Shown: in pieces, positions 56,570 through 64,000 of the stretch
Layout: each line of letters begins with the position of its first letter
Numbering within the stretch: the stretch's first letter is position 1
Source: Amaranthus tricolor
Taxonomy: Eukaryota > Streptophyta > Magnoliopsida > Caryophyllales > Amaranthaceae
Assembly (NCBI RefSeq): GCF_026212465.1
Contig: NC_080062.1
Span: 4,738,865-4,802,864 of the forward strand
DNA length: 64,000 nt
Direction: 5' to 3'
The notes under the pieces: generated by a model
What the model was told of the DNA's origin: nothing
Databases searched by the model: none
The model's input: the letters and a program-made list of their open reading frames with translations, nothing else
Position numbers and translations under genes: made by a program

Positions 56570-58400
56570 TGTTGGTTCGCGGATTATATTTATATATATA
56601 GGCATGGAGACATAGTCGTCTCGTAAATTTGGGACGTTGTACAAAATTTTATTTTGCACAAATATATTTATTTTATTAATAAATTTAACATATTTCTATT
56701 TTTATTAACTTTTTTATATGCGGAAGAAAAAGAGGCTCTATACGGTTGATCACTTTGCAAACTCTTAAAGACCCTTTGGATTCTTGTGCCAAATTTATCT
56801 TATAAATCTTATAGTTTAGAAAAAATTAAAATACTAATATATGATAAAATCTCTCTATTGATTACACTAATAATATTTTGCTCTTTATTACTTAATTACT
56901 CTCGTGTAAAATAATATATATGTATTTGATGTAATTCAAAATAATAAATCGTAAGTATAAAAATTGACTTTAGGCCCTCAAATAATAAAAACTTGTGCAA
57001 TAGACAGCTTTGCAAATGCTAATTGACGAACATACATAAAAATTATAATTAATCCAATTTACTCATGTTTGCTGCATATGGATGAAGTTGTTATAAGAGA
57101 ATGACAACTGATTACCGATGCATGCATGTATTGACAATGATTTCACACGCATGAACTTCACATGGTGACACATCATATATCAGATTACAAATTCTTAAAT
57201 AATGTGAGATTTTTACCGTGAGATAATTTTTATTGGATAGTTTATATATATATATTTAGTGTATTAAAATAATAATTTATAATTTAAAATGATTAATTAG
57301 AAAAAATAATGACACATCATAAAGAAGAGCTAATATATATCAGCTAGGGATTCAATTGTTTGATGTCCACCATGGCACCATGGACCGTGGGTAATACGTG
57401 TTTATTGTTACCGATATGTGAAGTTTCTAATTATTATATTGAAAAATAAAAAGACGAATAAATACTAGTACTACTAATTGGTTTATTTTACTAGTGAATT
57501 TTTTTAGATTTGTAAGTGTCAAGTGGTCAGCTAGATTCTTTTACTCATGTTTGATTGTCCATATTTACTTTTTTCTTATTGTAATATGGTATCAAAACTC
57601 AATTTATTGTTTGGATTTTTGTAATTGTGTATTTAATTAAATTACCGATTAAGGATGTTAATTCTCAATGGAGTTTATTATTTTCCATATAATGAAATAA
57701 TTAAATTTTTAATGACATAGTGACACTTGTGTGAGAAAGAGTATTATTGAAATACTATTGTTTTTCTCACGTGATTTATCCCATATTAAATAAAAAATTT
57801 GAGTAAACCAATTTATTTATGATTTTGTGACTAATTTTTATTATCAATTGATTTTAATAGTAAATAGACATATCATAAATATGATAATTTTAGATGGGTA
57901 TGACTTATCAGCAGGAAGGATGGAGTATCAACAACCCGCCCCGCCCCCATTTTACCTTCCCTTGACGAAAGTAAGAAAGAAAAGGCAAAAAACTATTTCA
58001 TCTTTAAGAGCTTTAAATAATATTTTGCTTAATATATATGCTAAATTAAACGTTGCAAATTAAAATATCTAATTTGCACTGGAACTTGAGTTGTATATAT
58101 GTAAATATTAGCGCTGTAGCGAATAATTTTGATTTTAGAAATTTGAATAATAAAAATAATTTTGTATCCATGCTATAACCTAAGTAATAGAGTTATAAAT
58201 ATGTTGAAATTTTGACCATCAATTTAATTATTTAACTGAGTTAGTTTATTGACAAGACATATAATTATTTACAATTCTAGCCTTAAGGACTACTTATGCA
58301 CTAGGTCGAATGCCTATTACGGATCCTGATCCAACCCTTAATCATCAGGGTTTGAAAAAGTTTGGGTTGAATAAGGGTTTTATTGAAATAAAATAACATC
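56570..58400. other. Gene-free AT-rich spacer
   Basis: No coding frame with domain-like composition and no element with matched ends. The ORF at 57827-58063 is low complexity. Confidence 0.45.
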
Positions 58401-58408
58401 ACAAATTC

Positions 58409-58654
58409 TTGAGAGAGACGGTCTTTTTAAGAGATCATCTCTAAATGGGCCGGCCCATTATATATTTTTTAAAAGATTGTAAGTAGGCATTAAAAATACT
58501 ATAAGTAGACATTTAAAATATTGAAAGTAAGCATTAAGGATACGGTAAGTAAACATTAAGGATAATATAAATAAGCATTAAAAATACAGTAAGTAGGCAT
58601 TAATCTTTAATGGGTTGAGCTTGAGAAACGTCTCTGAAAGATACGGTCTCTCAA
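58409..58654. mobile_element. MITE copy 2 with GAGACGGTCT ends and internal short repeats
   Basis: Inverted ends TTGAGAGAGACGGTCTTTTT (left) and GATACGGTCTCTCAA (right). Inside, a 20-odd-bp unit of the form TAAGTAGGCATTAAAAATAC occurs about five times with variation (58480-58600). The same family in inverse orientation lies at 55177-55410. Confidence 0.7.
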
Positions 58655-58966
58655 AAAACTAGCTGACATAACATGAGCTAAATAAGGGCTTTATTTAGAG
58701 ATTGAATTGAAGTAAAACAATATAATCCGAGACTTCTGTAGATACTTTTATTTCTATTCCGAAAAATCATTATTTTCATTCTCTCACCAACAATTTATGA
58801 ATCTTAGAAAATTTGCCCCAAATCACATCTTTTATTTTCAATAAATCCTCCTCATTCTAGAGATCTCCATCCTCTAATTTTAAGGTGAAATTCCTAATTT
58901 TATCTCTCCTTCTTTTAATCTAATTTTACTGTTCGAGATAATTGATGAACATAATGCGAGTAATTA

Positions 58967-59275
58967 ATGAACTATAATGTATGTGAGTAAGCTGGTTTTA
59001 CAGTCAATTGACCTCAATAAGAGTTGTCTTTACGGTCGATAGTGTTGTTTGAAGTAAAATGATGAATATAATGTATGTGAGTAAGCTGGTTTTACAGTCA
59101 ATTGACCTCAATAAGAGTTGTCTTTACGGTCGATAATGTTGTTTGAAGTAAAATGATGAATATAATGTATATGAGTAAGCTGGTTTTACAGTCAATTGAC
59201 CTCAATAAGAGTTGTCTTTACGGTCGATAGTGTTGTTTGAAGTAAAATGATGAATATAATGTGAGTAATTTAGTT
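58967..59275. repeat. Tandem repeat, 94-bp unit, three copies plus partial
   Basis: The unit starts GATGAATATAATGTATGTGA and includes AAGCTGGTTTTACAGTCAAT and TTGTCTTTACGGTCGATA. Full copies begin at 58967, 59061 and 59155, and a partial copy begins at 59249. Copies differ at only one or a few bases, so the array is young. Confidence 0.93.
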
Positions 59276-59406
59276 TCAAATTGAGTTTTTTTTAAGTATT
59301 TAATCTTCTTTAGAAGAAGAGCTATTCAGATCGCTTTTCGGTGAGACGACCTCAAAATAAAAAATCATATACTAATAGCTGTATTAATTGGGCTATTTAA
59401 ATCATA

Positions 59407-59661
59407 CTTCCCCCGTTTCAAATTACTTGCAACATTGATGGTACTTACACTATTCACTCATCTTCCTTAATTTGTGATTAATTTTTAATCTATAAGTTAA
59501 ATATAGATAATCAAGTGAGATCTTGTTTAATTCGTTTCGATGCAAAAATTTAATATCAATTTTTTATTATAGGTGATTAGAGGTATTAAGGATTATAAAT
59601 TAGCATATTCAACTGTATAAAAAAATAAATATTATAAGAATTTTGAAATAAAAGAAGAACG
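59407..59661. repeat. Stowaway-family MITE, diverged
   Basis: Left end CTTCCCCCGTTTCAAATTAC follows TA. The interior holds, inverted, the AAACAAGATCTCACTTG phrase of the element at 2327. The right end near GAAATAAAAGAAG is poorly defined. Confidence 0.5.
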
Positions 59662-60247
59662 TCTCATAAATGTTTCACACACACACAAGATTATGTTAAA
59701 AGGAACCTCGCGGCCTATCATAATATAGTCCATAAAAGCAGGAAGAATTTGATCTACCAAATACAGCTACACGACATTTCAAAAATAAGTTGTACACTAT
59801 TAAGATAGTCTAGAATCAGAATATATAAAGCCGTCGTTAAAAGTTGATTATGGTACAAACCAGCTAAATAATTTTATTAATTTATAAAAAATAGTAGATG
59901 AAAGATAGATACAACTGAGTGAAAAAAAAAATGAGCTTGAGGATAAAATTGGGAAATATAATTTGAAACTTTGACTAAATTTTTTTTAAATAAGCAAAAT
60001 TAAAGATAGAAAAAAGTATAGCAAGTCAAAGTTAATGATAATGATATACTATTCCCACCCTTTTTATTTGATACTATATTTACGAAAATTAAAAAAATTA
60101 AATATTTTAGATGATGAAGATATTTTGTTAAATAACAAAGTTAATGGAAAAAAGGGGATCATAAGCATTAAAAAATCATTTTATTAAATAACAAAGTCAA
60201 TAAGATAGTCTCATGTGAAACTATCTCTATTGGGTTGCCCATGTACC
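59662..60247. other. Gene-free spacer
   Basis: AT-rich sequence without coding signal. ATAAGATAGTCTCATGTGAA near 60201 is another echo of the GAGAC-type dispersed repeat. Confidence 0.4.
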
Positions 60248-60256
60248 TTAAATCAA

Positions 60257-61577
60257 AGAAAATTTCACATAGTAGTATCGAACTTTCATGAAACGTTAGT
60301 GGTAGCACTTTTGTAAGATTTTTCAACATGGGTAGCATCCAGTTTATGCCTTATATAACTACTATAGCATTTTCTATTAAATTTTTGTCAATTTTCGTCT
60401 AATTCACCAATTTGAAATTTCTACCCCTTGTTAAGTGTAGGTTTTTGTCTTTATAACTTGCCCCAAACCATTTTTATGCTCTCAAATGTTTAATTCACCA
60501 TTTTAACGTTTAATTCACCGTTTAATTCATCAACGCTCTCGAATGTTGTAACAATTTTGTTTTCATTCAAATTGTTGTCTTTATAACTCACCTTAGTTAA
60601 GTACATATTTATTTACGGGTGCACACGATCCAATTTGGTTTGTCTGATGCTAAAATCAGACCATACCAAATAATTCAATCAGGAAATTTTCCAGATCAGA
60701 CCGGACTGTTTAAATTACCAAACCGGACCGGAGCAAACCGTTCTACACCAGTCTGGTCTACGGTTTTTTATTTTTATATTTTCCGCAAATTAATATATGT
60801 ATTTATACAAATATATCGTACCTACAATCACAAAATATAATAATTTGTAATTAGTTGATTGCATTAACATTATTCAAGTATATGTTATTAAGTAAAAATA
60901 ACTAATCTCAAAATATCTAGGTAGCAACATAATTTTTTTTTAAAAAATTATGATTTTTGGTCATAGTACGGTTTGCGATCTGGTCTGGTCTGAAAAATAA
61001 AAACCCGGGACCAAACCATAAACCATAATTTTTTTGAAAAATCAGAACTAGACCGTTTAGACCGTAAACCAAATCAAATATTAAAATTACGGTTTGGTCT
61101 GTTTGGTCCGTTTGGTTTGCGGTCTAGACCAAATACAATTCAGCCCTTTATGTATTAGTGCTTGAAATGCACATTCAACTTTATAATCCTAGTTAAGTAC
61201 ATTATGTGAAAATTATGGCTTATGTAATAGTGCTTAAGACACCTTTTGTAAAAATTTCAACAATTCGAATGAAAACAAAATTGTTACAACATTTGAGAGC
61301 GTTGATGAAATTAAACGGTGAATTAATTGTCAAACTAGTGAATTAAACATTTAAGAGCATAAAAATGGCTTACGGTAAATTATAAAGAAAATAACCAACA
61401 TTTAATAAAGGTCAAAACGTCAAAATGGTGAATTAGACGGAAATTGATAAGAATTTAACGAAAAATACTACAACAGCTAGAAAAGGCATAAACTGAATGC
61501 TACCATGTGGAAAAATCTTACAAAAGTGCTACCACTGGCGTTTTATGAAAGTTCGATGCTACCATGTGTAATTTCCC
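60257..61577. mobile_element. Foldback MULE, 1321 bp, with nested hAT MITE
   Basis: Perfect 9-bp flanking duplication TTAAATCAA (60248-60256 and 61578-61586). The arms are inverted over about 330 bp. At the left CGAACTTTCATGAAACG, GTGGTAGCACTTTTGTAAGA and CAGTTTATGCC match, inverted, GGCATAAACTG, TCTTACAAAAGTGCTACCAC and CGTTTTATGAAAGTTCG at the right. The inner arms share CAACATTTGAGAGCGTTGAT and its inverse. No transposase. The centre is split by the element at 60616-61146. Confidence 0.88.
60616..61146. mobile_element. hAT-type MITE nested in the foldback MULE, 531 bp
   Basis: Starts CGGGTGCACACGATCC and ends AATACAATTCAGCCC, with near-identical flanking 8-mers TTTATTTA and TTTATGTA. The ends are rich in GGTTTGGTCTGGTCTG/CAGACCGGACC repeats, inverted between the two sides. 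The GGTTTGGT-rich, strongly self-complementary layout is common in plant hAT MITEs. Confidence 0.75.
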
Positions 61578-61586
61578 TTAAATCAA

Positions 61587-62578
61587 TCACTTACAATTTT
61601 AAAGTGATTAATTAGAGAAAAAATTGACTAATTATATGAGCTCATTTCATGATGATACAGTTTTATTTTCATACAAGATGAGTTGAAAAAACACATATGT
61701 AAAGTTAATGAAAAAAATATATAGATCACAAAAATATTTTAAAAAAACATTACATAAGCATTAAAAATATTAAAATTAGGATAACTAAGATTAATTATGA
61801 TAAAAAAAAAAACTTCTATTATATATAGAAATATTTTCAAGGGAACAAAAATAGAAAGGGAAAAATTACATTTTATAATTATAATATATTGAAGAGACAT
61901 AAAATGAGGAAATAATTTAAAATCTTTTAATAAATAGTATGATATATATGATGTGTTTATTTTCTTGGATTTAATTTAAATTTGATGATCTTATCATATG
62001 TTAATGATATGTTATAAATTATAATATATTTTATATTTGTGAAGTATTACATTAAAGGCCATTATTAGAGCTATTTGAGTAGGAGCAGTTGCTTGATCGA
62101 AGAATTAGACATATATAGGGACACTAATGTAGACACTAGACGACACTATAGACTAATCTTTTTAAGACGATTTCTTAAGTATATGAGGGTACCTTTTATG
62201 AAACAATCAAAGTTGTTCCATATAGAACTATTTAAGTATATGAGGGTACTTTACGTAATTACTATAACAAAATAATCACCTTTTATGACTTGAAAAAAAC
62301 AAAAAAAATACCACTTTTTACGAAACAATCAAAAGTTATGCATACTGCTCATGTAAAAGTAAATAAAATCATATCATAATTTTTAGCTAATTTTATAATT
62401 AAATTTAATTTGATTTAAATTTTAATAATGGATTTACATTAGTGTAAAAAAATAATATGAATGTAAGATTTGATTTTGAACTGATTTAAAAGATCTGATC
62501 CAAATTGACCCAATGACTCAAATGAACACTTCTATCTATAACATAGACAGTGGCTAAACTTTTGTTGTTTACGTGGTA
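61587..62578. other. Gene-free AT-rich spacer
   Basis: No coding frame or clear element. TTAAGTATATGAGGGTAC is present twice (about 62175 and 62230), a local duplication. Confidence 0.4.
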
Positions 62579-62586
62579 GTTAGCAT

Positions 62587-63231
62587 TAGGGGTGTTTATA
62601 ACCGGGTACCGGGTACCTTACCCGGCATTTCGGGTACTAGGAATGCCGAGTATCCGGTTAGTTGTGTAGCTATTTCAATGGCCCGTGTCTCGGCCCGATT
62701 TATCCAGGTACCAAATATTCGGATACCCGAATAAACGGGTCGGGACACCGGATAACCGATTATATTTATGGTATTTTTTAGCATAATTTATAGGAAAATT
62801 ACTATTGATTTTTATCAGAACTTCTACATAAGTGATTTGAGGATAGGTCTTACATAATATATGGGAATAGCACACAAAGAAAAACAGTAAATATATGAAA
62901 CTTCTATGTAATTGATAGTATAGAGTTCCAGAATAATAAAATCAAATTCATAATCATACTGTAACTCAAGTCTCCAACTGATGCTGCTACTCCAAATTCA
63001 TAATCATATATGAAACTTCTATTTAATTGATAGTATATAAGAAACAATGCTGTTGAACTAAAAAAAAAAATTCTTCTAATGGGTCATCAGGTACCTGTTA
63101 TAATTTAGTTTGCGGCCCATGATCCGACCCGGAACATACAACTTTTTTAAAAAAATAACCCGCCATTTAAGATGCAGGTCGACGGATCGGCAAATCGGGT
63201 CAAGTGAGTCGAGTTTTTTTGAACAGCTCTA
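62587..63231. mobile_element. hAT-type MITE, 645 bp, 8-bp target duplication
   Basis: Perfect 8-bp flanking duplication GTTAGCAT (62579-62586 and 63232-63239). The left end TAGGGGTGTTTATAACCGGG and the right end GAACAGCTCTA (inverse TAGAGCTGTTC) give TAG-G-TGTT terminal similarity. GC-rich, CCGGGTACCGGGTACC-type repeats at the left face CGACCCGGAAC and AATCGGGTCAAG at the right. The middle is AT-rich and non-coding. Confidence 0.88.
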
Positions 63232-63239
63232 GTTAGCAT

Positions 63240-64000
63240 CACTAAGCTGGATGAGCACAGATTCACGACTTTACCTAGACTATTAGGAAGGCTTAATAGT
63301 GTAACTGTAAGGTGTCCACAAACGATTGAATATCATAGTCTGGTGATGCATTAACGAACTTTGAATATTTGCAAGTATTAAAATGATCATTTAAACATTA
63401 AAAATTCAATGTAAACTATAATACAAAAATTAAGGTAATCCATCAAATGATAGGTTATTACATCACAATTCTAGGCTAGTGTATTTGATAATGTATTTAA
63501 ATTAGGATATAAGAACTTGAAATCCCACATAAGCAAACAAGAAGGAATTACTTTGAGTGTGTGAGGAACTAAGTATGGAGTAGAGAATTACATAATAGGT
63601 AAAATAGGATATGGGGGCTAAAGCTCTATGTAAAAGCTTGACTCACTTACAAAGGAATACAATGGCATTACATAGGAGAAGTTATAGGGTATAAGGTAAA
63701 TGATACAACAACACGACAAAAGACTAGTAGTTTGGTGACTGATCGCACGAGTAGTCACCAAAACTCTTTCAAGCAAATATTACCTGAAAAATTATGATTT
63801 GTACGTTGTTATTGGCTTTAACGTGTCTCTTTATCCCTTACTTTTTTTCAAGATATCTTCCAAACAACTGTTAATTGTACTATTTACAACATTAAGGATT
63901 AATCTTATTTCATAATCCAATAATTCTTTGCCATCAAAACAAAATATACTCAGAATTTAGCTAACCCTGCTACATAAACCTTTGGGGTTCGAAAATTTTT
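63240..64000. other. Gene-free spacer at window end
   Basis: No open frame of note and no element with recognised ends. Any gene whose exon begins beyond 64000 cannot be seen. Confidence 0.4.

Overview
The window is nuclear DNA of a flowering plant: AT-rich, with intron-rich protein genes whose introns and spacers are full of transposon remnants. The protein families, and the repeat types found with them, suggest a eudicot and possibly Amaranthaceae/Caryophyllales. The lineage is inference; no marker in the window fixes it.

Layout. (1) 1-2960: gene-free DNA with MITE pieces and a cluster of GCTCG palindromes. (2) 2961-9333 (+): a decayed ankyrin-repeat/PGG membrane-protein gene. It has duplicated ankyrin units, two in-frame stops, two frameshifts and a first ankyrin unit with no 3' half. 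A solo LTR with a perfect target duplication and several MITEs sit in its introns. (3) 9968-10455: a short Mutator-like (MULE) element with a 10-bp target duplication, about 0.6 kb before the next start codon. (4) 11064-16989 (+): a complete five-exon TBL29/ESKIMO1-type xylan O-acetyltransferase (485 residues). Intron 2 holds a truncated RTE-type LINE; intron 4 holds an LTR-retrotransposon primer-binding-site remnant. (5) 18094-51266 (-): a complete 37-exon APC1 (anaphase-promoting complex subunit 1) gene of 1813 codons. Every exon phase joins. Its introns hold a two-LTR Cassandra TRIM carrying 5S-rRNA-like sequence, at least five pieces of one hAT-like MITE family, Stowaway-type MITEs and an unidentified 2-kb insert. 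(6) 51786-55065: a 3.28-kb MULE with long inverted repeats and a perfect 9-bp target duplication. It carries the N-terminal part of a MuDR transposase joined, out of frame, to a plant mobile domain (PMD). (7) 55066-64000: no host gene seen. There is a hAT transposase fragment, a MITE pair, a 94-bp tandem repeat, a foldback MULE with a nested hAT MITE, and another hAT MITE with a perfect 8-bp duplication.

The two host genes are convergent and functionally unrelated: one acetylates cell-wall xylan in the Golgi, the other is the scaffold of a mitotic ubiquitin ligase. The most unusual signal is a shared end-module in the MULEs at 9968-10455 and 51786-55065: a hairpin next to several copies of a GTTCGC-N-GTTAGTAAC-N-GCGAAC type palindrome. 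Both elements landed 0.5-0.6 kb upstream of a start codon.
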